Part shown: piece after piece, positions 9,071 to 18,016 of the stretch
Layout of the letters: each line of letters starts with the position of its first letter
How positions within the stretch are numbered: the first letter of the stretch is position 1
Assembly (NCBI GenBank): GCA_963735005.1
Contig: CAVTJA010000010.1
Span: 1 to 64,000 of the forward strand
DNA length: 64,000 bases
From: WTKG01 sp963735005
GTDB taxonomy: Bacteria > Actinomycetota > Actinomycetes > Actinomycetales > Demequinaceae
Direction of reading: 5' to 3'
The notes under the pieces: generated by a model
Told to the model about the DNA's origin: nothing
Databases searched by the model: none
What the model saw: the letters and a program-made list of their open reading frames with translations, nothing else
Position numbers and translations under genes: made by a program

Positions 9071-11959
9071 TCAGAAAGTCCCACTGAACGGCACCTCGAT
9101 TTCAACCTCAGTCAACGGCGGCACGTACTTGCCGTCGAAGCGATCAAAATGCTGCAACGTGAACCAGTCTATGAACCCAATCCGAGTGATTCCGTCATCC
9201 GTATCGAGGCCGAAGTGGTCATACGACTTGAAGATCAGCGTCCCGGAAAAAGTGTTGCCGCTGACGCGATAATCCGCTAGCCGGATTTGGTGGCCGTGGA
9301 ACTGGTGGATGGCGATCGAAAGCGCGTGCTCGTTCCAGTTCGTGAGGTTTGATCCCGAGAACCGATAGATGGGATACCGGAAATCGTCATCGTCCCCGAA
9401 CTCCTGGTAGAGCAGGTTCCGACGCAAATCATCCTGGACGCGCAATTGTGCGGTCGAGCCGTGGTTCGCGGCTATTGACGCGATCACCTTCTCCTTGGCG
9501 GTTACGATATACGCCTGCATTTGGGGCGAGTCTCCGACGGCCCGGTTGAGGGCATCACTTGAGTACACGTGGTAGTCGGACGGGTCAAAGTTGTCGTCAA
9601 CGGTCACCGAGCCATTTCCCACGCCATCGTGACCATTCTTGAATTCATCGTACAGCCCGTCGACTACCGCTCGATGGTCGGAATCCGCACCAGCCTTGCC
9701 GATATTGAGAATTGAACTGAACTCGCCCCACATCATGAACTCCGGCGTAATCCGGGCCACGTCGAAGCCGGACCCAAGGCGCCGCAATTCGGTAAACGTG
9801 TAGTCGTTGAAGGTCAAGTCGTCCGAAATCTGCTTGCTCGGCGGGACCTCGAAAGGGGTATTTAGTACATGCTTCCGGACACCCTCGCGGTTGGACGACT
9901 GGTGGATCAGCATCTCCTGGCGTGTGTAGACCAGCGGAAGTGGGTCCACCCGATCCGCGAGCCCGTCACCATCGGAGTCCCGCTTCATCGGATTCGAGTA
10001 AAGAAATGCGAACGTCAGCGTCGTCGAGCTACCGACCTGGACGGTGCGAATCGACACTTCCTCGCCGTCCTTGAGACCGTCCCCGTCGGAGTCCGGATTG
10101 AACGGATCCATGAGACCTATGGGAACACCGTTGCCCAACACGAAATGGCCGGCGCGCATCTCCTTCTCATAATAGTCGTTGATCCCGTCACCATCGGAGT
10201 CGCGCAGGAGGTCCGAAGCGTCCGTGATCGACTCGAAGATCGTGGCAAGTTGCTCCGCGTCTCTCGCCGCGTAGTACTCGCCCCCCGTTTGCGAGGCAAT
10301 GCCCCGCAGCAGGTTGGCGTCGACACCTGAACCCAACCCCACCGTGTGGATGACGATGTTGCCATTGGCGGCTTGGGTCGTGAGGCTGTGGCTGTACGAA
10401 CCCTGACCATCCGTCAGCAAGATCACGGTGCGCAAGGTCCCCGGCGTCGCGGGGTCGAACACGCTCAGCGCCCTGGACACGCCAGCGCCGATGTTGGTCC
10501 CTCCATAGGAGTCGATGCGGTCGAGCGCCGCATTCAGGACCGACACATCGCCCGTAAGCCCCGATCTCACGATCGCGCCGCTGTCGAAATCGACGACCGC
10601 GGCACGATCGTTGACTCCGAGGCGCGCCACGAAGTTCTTCGCAACCTGAATGCGCTCGCGCGCCGGATCATTGCTCGTCATGCTGCCAGAACTGTCGATG
10701 ACGAACACCACGTCCAAGTTGTCGTAGGTGTGCGCCTCGTCGGGCGCTTGGAGGAACGAGTAGACCCATACCTCGCTGAATTTCGTTCGGTTGAGGAGGA
10801 TGTACTTCGAGAAATGCGGAACGGTGGCGGACACTGAATTGCCGGCGATCGTTTGGTTCGGCACCTCGATGAGCCGTTGCGAGTCCTCGTCGTACGTGTA
10901 GATCGCAGGATCAAAGTCGGGGCCCTCAAGACTCGGGTCGAACGTGAAGGTCAACTGCGCCTGCGCAAATTCCCCGCTTACCTGGAACTCAAAGCCCGAA
11001 TCGATGTAGCCCGGCGTCTCCTCAGGAAACTGCGACTGATCGGCCGGCAGGGAGATGATCGCGAACGAGTTCACCTGGTCGGCATCGAGCCCCACGATGT
11101 TCGCGGACACCAGAGTGCTCGAGCCCGAAGCTGTGCGCGTCACGTCAAAGTGGCTGTTGGGCACCAGCGGATCGGAACCAATCTCGACTTCCACGCCGTC
11201 GCTGACGCCATCGGAATCGGTGTCAGGAGCCAACGGATCCGTGTGCCAAGTGCCCTCGTCCCCGTCGGCCAGGCCATCGTGGTCGGAGTCGCCATCGAGA
11301 AGATCCGTACCAGCTGCGACCTCTTCGACGTTGACGACCGTGTCGCCATCAGCGTCTTCCTGCCCGTCGGGAACGCCATTTCCATCGGTGTCGACGATCT
11401 GGGCGTCGGTGCCGATCACCCACTCAACGTAATCCGAGAGTCCGTCACCGTCCGAGTCGGCCGCGGCGGGGTTCGTGCCCCAATGCTGCTCCACGTAGTC
11501 AGGGAGCAAGTCGCCATCCGTATCCGTGTCCGGCAGCACACCGTCCTCGAGGGGGAAGACGAAGCCGGGCGGCGACACGTCGATATCGCCAGCTGCGTCG
11601 GCCCAGAACTTGAACTGCACCGTGTGGCCCGGCTTGATGACGCTGTGCGCCTTGTCCGATCCAAAGACGACCTCTCGTCCGCGCTGCGACATCAAGGTGA
11701 CGGAGCTCGTGTCGGTGACGGTGTACCCGAGGTCCATCAGCAGGTTCCAGTTGGAAATGTCGCGGTCCGACACATTGGCGATCGAGATCTCGGCGTGGTA
11801 GCGGCTCCCGTCCGTGTTGACGTAGCGATACGAGATCTCTGCGCGGGCATCCTTGAAGAGCAAGATCTCCGAAGTATCGGGACTGGCCGCCGCCGCGGTG
11901 GGCGCGGTCACCGCCACCAGCAACAGACCGGCGAGTGCGCGAACGAGCATCTTCATCAT
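9071..11959 (-). CDS. Large secreted protein: calcium-repeat array, VWA domain, DUF3289-like C-terminus
   Basis: 962 residues with a signal peptide (residues 1-25, cleavage near AAAASP). Then a beta-rich domain (25-140), four or five thrombospondin type-3-like calcium repeats (about 145-265, e.g. DSDGDGLSDYVEW), another beta domain, and a von Willebrand A domain (about 415-590). The VWA domain has an intact metal site: DSSGSMTSN, Thr in SYGGTNIGAG and Asp in ILLTDGQGS. More DSDGDG repeats follow at about 595-680. The last 170 residues (SGTLIFKSYDHFGLD, GFIDWFTLQHFDRFDGKY, final EVPFSG) resemble DUF3289, a family I recall mainly from Gram-negative proteins. A Ca/Mg-dependent extracellular adhesion or interaction protein is the safest reading. 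The gene has visibly lower G+C than its neighbours and lies in the first block bounded by pepN 3' copies. Confidence 0.85.
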   Translation of the reverse strand: MMKMLVRALAGLLLVAVTAPTAAAASPDTSEILLFKDARAEISYRYVNTDGSRYHAEISIANVSDRDISNWNLLMDLGYTVTDTSSVTLMSQRGREVVFGSDKAHSVIKPGHTVQFKFWADAAGDIDVSPPGFVFPLEDGVLPDTDTDGDLLPDYVEQHWGTNPAAADSDGDGLSDYVEWVIGTDAQIVDTDGNGVPDGQEDADGDTVVNVEEVAAGTDLLDGDSDHDGLADGDEGTWHTDPLAPDTDSDGVSDGVEVEIGSDPLVPNSHFDVTRTASGSSTLVSANIVGLDADQVNSFAIISLPADQSQFPEETPGYIDSGFEFQVSGEFAQAQLTFTFDPSLEGPDFDPAIYTYDEDSQRLIEVPNQTIAGNSVSATVPHFSKYILLNRTKFSEVWVYSFLQAPDEAHTYDNLDVVFVIDSSGSMTSNDPARERIQVAKNFVARLGVNDRAAVVDFDSGAIVRSGLTGDVSVLNAALDRIDSYGGTNIGAGVSRALSVFDPATPGTLRTVILLTDGQGSYSHSLTTQAANGNIVIHTVGLGSGVDANLLRGIASQTGGEYYAARDAEQLATIFESITDASDLLRDSDGDGINDYYEKEMRAGHFVLGNGVPIGLMDPFNPDSDGDGLKDGEEVSIRTVQVGSSTTLTFAFLYSNPMKRDSDGDGLADRVDPLPLVYTRQEMLIHQSSNREGVRKHVLNTPFEVPPSKQISDDLTFNDYTFTELRRLGSGFDVARITPEFMMWGEFSSILNIGKAGADSDHRAVVDGLYDEFKNGHDGVGNGSVTVDDNFDPSDYHVYSSDALNRAVGDSPQMQAYIVTAKEKVIASIAANHGSTAQLRVQDDLRRNLLYQEFGDDDDFRYPIYRFSGSNLTNWNEHALSIAIHQFHGHQIRLADYRVSGNTFSGTLIFKSYDHFGLDTDDGITRIGFIDWFTLQHFDRFDGKYVPPLTEVEIEVPFSGTF

Positions 11960-12066
11960 CAGGTTTTCCCGTCAGCGCCGGACTTTCAGCGTGTCACGGC
12001 ATTGTCATCGTCGCTGTGACCGTACCAGCGCGAGCGCGGGAGCGCGCGGTGAACGAAAACCCGGAC

Positions 12067-12454
12067 ACGCGCCGCCGCGCTGATCTCCAAGCCGAGGCCG
12101 GACCACACGCTCGTCAACGCCGTCGACGGCGAGGACCTCCCCAACGCCATCCAGTTCGAGGCCACCGCGGGCTTCAGCCGGGTGCACGACACCGCGCTGC
12201 TCGAGGAATTCGTGGACGACTACTTCGCGATGCTGCGCCGCATCTACGCGGACAAGACCAACGAGATGGCTACCACCCTGATCCCGGGCCTCTACCCGGT
12301 GCTCCACGCGGGCCGCGTGCCGGACCTCCAGGACCGCGCCGACGCGTGGCTCGCCGCCAACGACGACGCCCACGACGCCCTCAAGCGCCTGGTCATCGAG
12401 GGCCGCGACACGGTGCGCCGCGCGCTCGCCTGCCAGGCGGCAGACAAGGGCTAG
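12067..12454 (+). pseudogene. Duplicated 3' end of pepN
   Basis: From about 12108 to the stop at 12452-12454 this is a clear copy of the last 115 codons of pepN (LPNAIQFEATAGFSR, then HAGRVPDLQDRADAWLAAND, ending QAADKG). Weaker, gapped similarity reaches back to about 12067. Mismatches are spread over the upstream part while the last hundred or so bases are nearly identical to the pepN 3' end. There is no zinc site and no upstream half, so it cannot be an enzyme. It ends just before the MacB gene (opposite strand) and closes the first cargo block. Confidence 0.9.
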
Positions 12455-12473
12455 CGGGGTCGGAGTCGCGGCG

Positions 12474-14411
12474 CTACATCCGCAGGGCCTGCGCGGGGTC
12501 CACTCGCGACGCCTGGTTCGCGGCGACGACGCCCGCAAGCGCACCCACTACTACTCCTCCCACGAGCGCGAGCGGCACCACCAGGGGCTCCATCACCGGC
12601 GTCCAGCGGTGTGCGATCGTGACCGCGAACACCGCGAGGTACCCGAGCAGCAGTCCTACCGCGCCTCCTGCGACTCCCACCAGCGCGGCCTCCGTGAGTA
12701 CCAACGAAAAGACATCGCGCGGCGCGGCGCCGACCGCGCGCCGAAGCCCAAACTCGCTCCTGCGAGAAGATACAGCGAGCGACATGGCATTGCCCAGTGC
12801 TAGCGCCGCGGCCGCGAACGCCACGAGCGACAGCACCGCGAGCGAGGTCGCGACGTTCGACTCGATCTGCTCGCGAAGATCCCGCGGGTCGCGGGGCACG
12901 GTCTTCCTGAGCAGTTCCGGGTTCACGGGATCGAGCACGATGCCCGCCTGCTCCGCCACCTGAGGCGCCGCGCCCGAACTCACTGTGAACGAGGCAACCA
13001 CGCGTGACGCCGAAGGCAGCAGAGCATCGTCGGCGCCCATCACCATGACCGAGCCCGTGAGGCGAGGCATGCGCCCCGACTCCTCGAGGACGCCCACCAC
13101 CGGGTACGGATTGCCATCGATCCAGACGGTCGGAAGTGAATCAAGCGGGCCAAGACCAAGGCTCGCCGCCGTGTGAGTCCCGACGACGGCGCGGCGCCCC
13201 GTGATCGAGGCGGCGCCTTCCGACCAAGCGACCGTGCTATCCGTAGCTTCCTCAAGGTCGCCCAGCGCCGAGAACACGGACACCGCTTGAGCCTCGCGGG
13301 TCGGGAGGCCGGCCACGTCGCGCTGGTCGTGATCAGTCAGGATCGCAACGCTGGTCACCCCCGCGATTCCGCGGAGTTGGCGCAGCACCTCTGATTGCGG
13401 TGGCGCGACCCATCCCGTAGTCGCGATTTCTTGTGCCTCGCCTGGCAAGAGTTGCTCGATCGTCACGGAGCGGTTCTCCCGGATGTCGAACTCGCTGCTC
13501 ACCTGGGCGCTAGACGTGGTGCCGAGCCCAAACGTGCCGACCACCAAGCCCACCGCCACGGCTACCGCACCCACGAGCCCTGCCGTGCGCCACCGCCGCG
13601 CCGCCAGCGAAGCGAGCGCATCGCGCAGCAGACCCCGAGATCCACGCCGACGGCGCGGGACGACGGACGCTGCGGCTCCCACACCACCGGGCTGAGTGAC
13701 TTTGGCAGCGCGTCGGCGCGCACCACCTTTGGTCTCAGCGCCAACAACCTTGCCGTCCTGCACGCGGATGCGCCGGTCGGCCCGCGACGCCACCGCCTCC
13801 TCGTGAGTCGCCAGGACAACGGCGACGCCGGAGTCCCGGAGCGCGCACAGTTGGTCCATCACGTGCGCCGAATTCTCGGTGTCGAGGTTTCCCGTCGGCT
13901 CGTCGGCAATGAGTACCGGGGCGCCCGTCGCGAGCGCGCGAGCGATCGCCACCCGCTGCTGTTGCCCGCCCGACAACGTGCTGGCGTCTTGATCGGCAAA
14001 TTCCGCCAGGCCAACCTTCGCGAGCGCATCGTTCGCCCGGGCCTCGGCTTCCCCCGGCGCCAGGCCGGTGTACCTGTTCGCAAGCGAGACGCTGTCGCGC
14101 GCGGGCCGCCCGGCCAGCATGTGAAAGCTCTGAAAGACGAATGCGAACTTCACCGCGCGCAACCGCGTGCGCTCGGCGCCGCTCAGTTGCGCAACGTCCG
14201 CGCCGTCAACGACGTAGCTGCCGCCCGAGGGCGTCTGGAGCAAACCAAGGACGTTAAGAAGGGAGCTCTTGCCTCCCCCGGACGGCCCCTCGATCGCCAC
14301 CATTTCGCCGGGGAAGACCTCGATGCTCACGCCGCGCAACGCATGCACCGGCGCTGGGCCGTCGTACGTCACGCGAATGTCGCGCGCGCTCAGCAACGGG
14401 TTCTTAGCCAA
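12474..14411 (-). CDS. MacB-type fused ABC ATPase/permease
   Basis: 645 residues. The N-terminal ATPase (1-225) has Walker A GPSGGGKSS, signature LSGGQQQRVAIARAL, Walker B VLIADEPTGNLD and the switch His in LATHEEA. A basic linker (225-265) leads to a FtsX-like part: one membrane helix near 270-295, a periplasm-facing domain of about 220 residues, and three helices at the C-terminus. MacB proteins drive export or mechanical work across the envelope with an adaptor protein. The stop overlaps nothing downstream, but its GTG/ATG start overlaps the adaptor gene stop (14404), so adaptor and ATPase form an operon with the lipoprotein at 15.6-16.5 kb. This is the only intact gene of the three. Substrate unknown: antimicrobial peptides, lipids and proteins are the usual cargo. 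Confidence 0.85.
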   Translation of the reverse strand: MAKNPLLSARDIRVTYDGPAPVHALRGVSIEVFPGEMVAIEGPSGGGKSSLLNVLGLLQTPSGGSYVVDGADVAQLSGAERTRLRAVKFAFVFQSFHMLAGRPARDSVSLANRYTGLAPGEAEARANDALAKVGLAEFADQDASTLSGGQQQRVAIARALATGAPVLIADEPTGNLDTENSAHVMDQLCALRDSGVAVVLATHEEAVASRADRRIRVQDGKVVGAETKGGARRRAAKVTQPGGVGAAASVVPRRRRGSRGLLRDALASLAARRWRTAGLVGAVAVAVGLVVGTFGLGTTSSAQVSSEFDIRENRSVTIEQLLPGEAQEIATTGWVAPPQSEVLRQLRGIAGVTSVAILTDHDQRDVAGLPTREAQAVSVFSALGDLEEATDSTVAWSEGAASITGRRAVVGTHTAASLGLGPLDSLPTVWIDGNPYPVVGVLEESGRMPRLTGSVMVMGADDALLPSASRVVASFTVSSGAAPQVAEQAGIVLDPVNPELLRKTVPRDPRDLREQIESNVATSLAVLSLVAFAAAALALGNAMSLAVSSRRSEFGLRRAVGAAPRDVFSLVLTEAALVGVAGGAVGLLLGYLAVFAVTIAHRWTPVMEPLVVPLALVGGVVVGALAGVVAANQASRVDPAQALRM

Positions 14412-15600
14412 CGACGACGACGTCCCCTGCGTTCACGTCACCGCTCGCCGCTTCGATGGCGGTCAGGCCGTTGAGCTCTCCGACGACGCGCACCGGAATC
14501 ATCGCGAGCGTCGATCCGCCGTCAAGGACCACCGTGACGCTGGAATTGCCGGAAGCATCGGTGGACACCGCACGGCTGGGAACGATCAGCGCGTCGGTTG
14601 CCACGGTTTGCACCGCGATCGTCGCAACGATCTCTTGGCCCTCCCACTCGACGGGCAACGACTCGCCGCCGGTGGGCACCATCGTGATCGATCCGGAAAC
14701 GCCGTGCTCCGGATCGCCCTGGTCCACCTCAACGATGGTGACCGGCACAGGCGTGTCCGTGAAACTCCCAAGCGTGCCGGTGGCTCCGACGGACATGCGC
14801 GGGACGATGCCGTCGGGGATATCGGCAACGGCAACATAGTCCCCGCTCGACACCGAGATCACGGCGGCTCCAGAAGCGACATCGGCACCGAGTTCCGGCA
14901 TCGCGTCGACCGTCACAGGGAAAGGCACTGGCACGGAAACGCACTCGCTGGCCGGAACTACGACCTTGTCCGTAGCGCGGATCTTCCCAGGGGACCGGGG
15001 GGCGACTCCGACACCGCTGGACACGACCGGCCAGTAGCCTGCCTTCGTGTACAGCTTCACGACGGCCGCGCGCGTCGCGGGCCCGAAGGTTCCTTCGGAC
15101 TTGGGAATCTTGTACCCGGCCTTCCGAAGCGCCGCCTGAAGTTGCGCGACATCCGAACCTCGGTCACCCTCGACCAGATCGCGATAAGGCTTGAACGTAG
15201 TCGGCAGCAGGAACCCGGGTCGGTCGTTGACGGCAACGACGGGCGTCAGCGCCTCCGCCTCTGTGCCAGGAGCTTCACCAGCAAGTGCGTGACCACGGCG
15301 CCACCCGAGCCCGCTGGCGCGACGAGCACGATGTCCGCGGCCGTCGTCCGTTCGACGCGAACTTGCGCGGTTGTCGTTTCCGCGAGATCGCCGCGCTGAA
15401 CCACCGCCGTGACCAAGCCCGGCTTCGGCGGCGCGACGAGGGCCTCACGTTGCGCGGGCGATTGTACCAGCGAGGCCGCGAACCATCCGCCGCCGAAGAT
15501 GAGCACACCCGCGCCGACAGCCACCGCCGCGCGAACCCCGCGGCGAGCCAGAAGGGCTGAGTCGTTCCAGACTGCCGACTCGGTAGCGTTTCGTAGCCAT
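14404..15600 (-). pseudogene. Periplasmic adaptor (HlyD-like) with peptidoglycan-binding domain, frameshifted
   Basis: Membrane-anchored adaptor of about 390 residues. An N-terminal helix (AAVAVGAGVLIFGGGWFAAS) is followed by the first half of a lipoyl/beta-barrel domain (KPGLVTAVVQRGDLAET). A peptidoglycan-binding module (DVAQLQAALRKAGY, then GTFGPATRAAV) comes next, then the second half of the barrel to the end at 14404. The frame breaks near 15275: HLL should continue into GEAPGTEAEALTP. The natural start lies near 15600 and is blurred by the end of the lipoprotein gene. This family replaces the long coiled coil of Gram-negative adaptors with a wall-binding module, as is usual in actinobacteria. 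It should couple the MacB ATPase to the cell wall. Confidence 0.7.
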
Positions 15601-16527
15601 CGTCGCTTAAGTCGCCCAGGGACGCGAGCGTCTCCTGGATCCGGGCTAGGTACGCCTGCGCCTCGCGTTGCTCGGCGACGAGCGCATCTGCGTTCTCGGC
15701 GAGCGCTTCGCTTTGGAATCGCCACTCCGCGTTGTACAAGCGCCACGTCGTAGCCGCTCTGCGTTCGACACGCGGCGTCTTCTGTCGCGACTTTGATTTC
15801 TGCCGCAGATGCGGTGCTGTCCGGGTCATCGAACCCGAAGGCCGCCGCCAGCGAATCGCCCGGCATGCCCTGCGGCGTCGCCGGAAGGCCGGGATGCCTG
15901 CGGGTTGCATGCACGTGTTCCACGCCTGCGCTGCCGCGACAACGTCAGCACTCTCCAGCGCGCGGCCAAGCGCATCGTTCGCGAGGTTGACGCCGAGCTG
16001 CTCGTAGTTCTCCGGCAGCGGCAGTTTGCCCGCGTGCGTCATCGATGAATGCACGAGTCGAGCGCCGCCTGCTTGTCAGCGGGTAGGACCTGCGCGCCGA
16101 GCGCTCGTTCCGCTGCCACAACATCGACCGGGAGCCAGTCCGGGGAGTGGTAACCGTACGCCTGCGCAATGGCCGCGTTGAAGATTCTTCGGCCACTGGC
16201 CGACTGGGCAACGGACGGAGCGAGCGAATCCAGATCACGCTTGGGCACAGCCCACTCATAGCCCCGGGCGTTCATGCACTTCTCAACGAGCAAGTTCTCG
16301 GCATAGTTGCCAAGGTCCAAATCGAACGGCGAGATGATGTAGTCATCAAGCGGAAGGGTGTACGTCGCCATACCGTCCGGGGGCGCGGTGGAGGACGTTT
16401 CGATGAGCTCTGGCGCCTGGCTCACGCACCCGGCGAGCGCCACGGCAACGGCGCTGACCCCCGCTGCCACACCGAGCACCCGCCACCTGCGTCGGCGATC
16501 GACTCGTCCACTCGCGCCCACGAACAT
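15560..16527 (-). pseudogene. Lipoprotein of the MacB operon, three frame breaks
   Basis: ATG 16527 has an upstream GAGG and gives a lipoprotein signal (VSAVAVALAGC lipobox). The protein can be followed through three frames: 16527 to about 16060 (ends KQAALDSCIH), about 16050 to 15890 (LPLPENYEQLGVNLANDALG, WNTCMQPAGIPA), about 15885 to 15745 (MPGDSLAAAFGFDDPDS, CRTQSGYDVA), then back to the second frame (WRFQSEALAENADALVAEQR). Joined, it is a 310-residue lipoprotein with scattered Cys and Trp of the type that opens actinobacterial adaptor/MacB operons. Three indels within 320 bases is far denser than elsewhere, so this copy looks genuinely decayed rather than merely misread. Function unknown; a substrate-binding or sensing role has been assumed for such genes. 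Confidence 0.6.
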
Positions 16528-16688
16528 TCGAATCCTCACATCCTTTCGGTGCACCCTTCCGGGGCCTCGCCCATGCTAGGCCCAAAGTTCCCGTTCCGCA
16601 TCTTGAATGCACAACGCCTAAAAGGTGCACACCCGGCATTCCGCTGATACGTTGCCGAACTGGGGACTGGAACAATCTAGCCCCGACC

Positions 16689-16711
16689 GCGCCAGGAAAG
16701 TCTCCTGGCGC
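16689..16711. promoter_or_regulatory. Perfect 9-bp inverted repeat in the leader of the I36 inhibitor gene
   Basis: GCGCCAGGA and TCCTGGCGC flank a 5-base loop, ending 23 bases before the start codon at 16735. It has no T-run and lies upstream of a gene, so it is not a terminator. It could be a repressor operator or a 5'-leader stem affecting message stability or translation. Confidence 0.6.
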
Positions 16712-16734
16712 GCAAGTCAGAAATGGAGAAACCT

Positions 16735-17160
16735 ATGGTTTCACGACACGCTCGAATCCGGCCGTTGGCGGCCGCACTCATTGCCGCGACAGCGGCGGCG
16801 GTGCTATCCGCAGCTCCCGCGTCCGCCAATTCGTTGTATGGCTGTGACAGCGGCGCCATGTGCGTGTGGAGGGACGCCAATTTCGCGACTGGCGGCGGCA
16901 ATTCGTCCAGCTACCAGTTCCAGTACTACCAGCCCAATTTTGCCAACGTGAGCTACGCAATCATGGGCGGTTCTGTGAACCAGTCGGTGACTTCCGTGTA
17001 CAACAACGGCAACTACAGCAGCGCGATGCTGTTCGACTACACGTATGCAGGCGGCTGGGGCAAGTGGTGGGCCAAGCAGACATACACCGCACAGTTGACC
17101 GGTACGTACAACGACGACGCGACGTCCGGCTACTTCTGCGGCTACACCTCGCGGTGCTAG
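16735..17160 (+). CDS. Secreted protease-inhibitor-like protein (I36 / crystallin-like fold)
   Basis: 141 residues. ATG 16735 is preceded by GGAG at the right spacing; the ATG at 16723 is too far upstream of that site to be the start. A signal peptide with AAPASA cleavage is followed by a mature domain of about 110 residues. The mature N-terminus (SLYGCDSGAMCVWRD) has the Cys-Cys-Val-Trp pattern typical of peptidase inhibitor family I36 proteins such as the Streptomyces metalloprotease inhibitor. Later come aromatic and Gly/Asn-rich strands and a closing Cys pair (YFCGYTSRC). It should be exported and disulphide-bonded. Whether it inhibits proteases or acts as a small wall-binding protein cannot be told from sequence. 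It stands alone, facing away from the decayed MacB operon, and ends 86 bases before a pepN 3' remnant. Confidence 0.75.
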   Translation: MVSRHARIRPLAAALIAATAAAVLSAAPASANSLYGCDSGAMCVWRDANFATGGGNSSSYQFQYYQPNFANVSYAIMGGSVNQSVTSVYNNGNYSSAMLFDYTYAGGWGKWWAKQTYTAQLTGTYNDDATSGYFCGYTSRC

Positions 17161-17246
17161 ACGTTCGCCGCTAGCGCTCTGGGAGGGCGTTGCGTCGTGA
17201 CCGTCCGCACCGCGGACACCTCGGCGCGGCGCTCTCCCTCTGTGAA

Positions 17247-17316
17247 CCGCCTGGTCATCGAGGGCCGCGACACGGTGCGCCGCGCGCTCGCCTGCCAGGC
17301 GGCCGACAAGGCCTAG
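17247..17316 (+). pseudogene. Second short copy of the pepN 3' end
   Basis: The last 23 codons of pepN plus the stop (RLVIEGRDTVRRALACQAA, then DKA) are present almost unchanged, followed by the same few bases (GCGG) that follow the stop of the 12.4-kb copy. It shares one variant with the 12.4-kb copy and others with pepN itself, so it is not a simple copy of either. It ends the second cargo block. Confidence 0.85.
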
Positions 17317-17460
17317 CGGCAGCCAGCCCCCGACGTGCGCCGCGCCACGCGCGCTGCGTTTAGGCATGCCGTCCCGACCCTCCACACCGTTTCGAATCCC
17401 ACAGTGGTATGGAGAGTCCCAACGACACATCGTCCCGGCGCGGTCGCTACGCCGCCCGGG

Positions 17461-18016
17461 CTACCGCCATTGGGCGTCGCTCTTGTCTCGGTCGCGAATG
17501 CTGCCGAGCAGCGTCCACCCGGCCCCGAGCTCCCGCACCGCTCCGAAGCCGCGCTCCTTGGCATAGCCGGCCGGGTCGTCGTCGTCCGGCGCGTACATCG
17601 CGTAGACCACCGGCGGCTCGGGTTGCGTTGAAAATGACGAAGATGCGACCCGGGTCCTTGGCCTGGAAGTCGAGGCCCGACGACGTAGACCTTGGAAGGG
17701 CGCGACAGCGGGCGCGAGCAGGGCCTGCTGTGCCCTCCGTGGCGTCGACGCAGACCTTGTTTCCGTCCGCGGCGGTGGCGCACACAGAGTTGTGCGTCCA
17801 CCAAATCTGCGTGGCCCCAGGATTCTCCGCCTTGAGCTGCTCCATGTAGTCCACCGCGTCCATGTACGCGGCAAGGTCCTCGTCGAGCACGGGCTCGATC
17901 TTGTCGAACTCGTGGTTGTCGTCGTAATCCGCGGTGTACGGCAAGGCGCAACCCGAAGCGACCAGCGAGAGGGCGACGGTGGCGGCGGCCGCCGCCACCG
18001 CTATCGGGCGCCTCAT
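17461..18016 (-). pseudogene. Lipoprotein, paralogue of 8500-9066, frameshifted
   Basis: ATG 18016 overlaps the stop of the membrane-protein gene 18013 (ATGA), so it is translated with it. Signal and lipobox are clear (LSLVASGC). The same conserved frame as in the 8.5-kb lipoprotein follows: DDNHEFDKI, a central two-Cys region, RIFVIFN, then PPVVYAMYAPDDDDPAGY and GFGAVRELGAGWTLLGSI. The frame breaks near 17622, where IFVIFN should join PEPPVVYAMY. Joined length is about 185 residues, matching the paralogue. Because both copies sit beside pepN 3' copies (8.4 and 17.3 kb), the gene was probably duplicated along with those ends. Function unknown. Confidence 0.65.
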
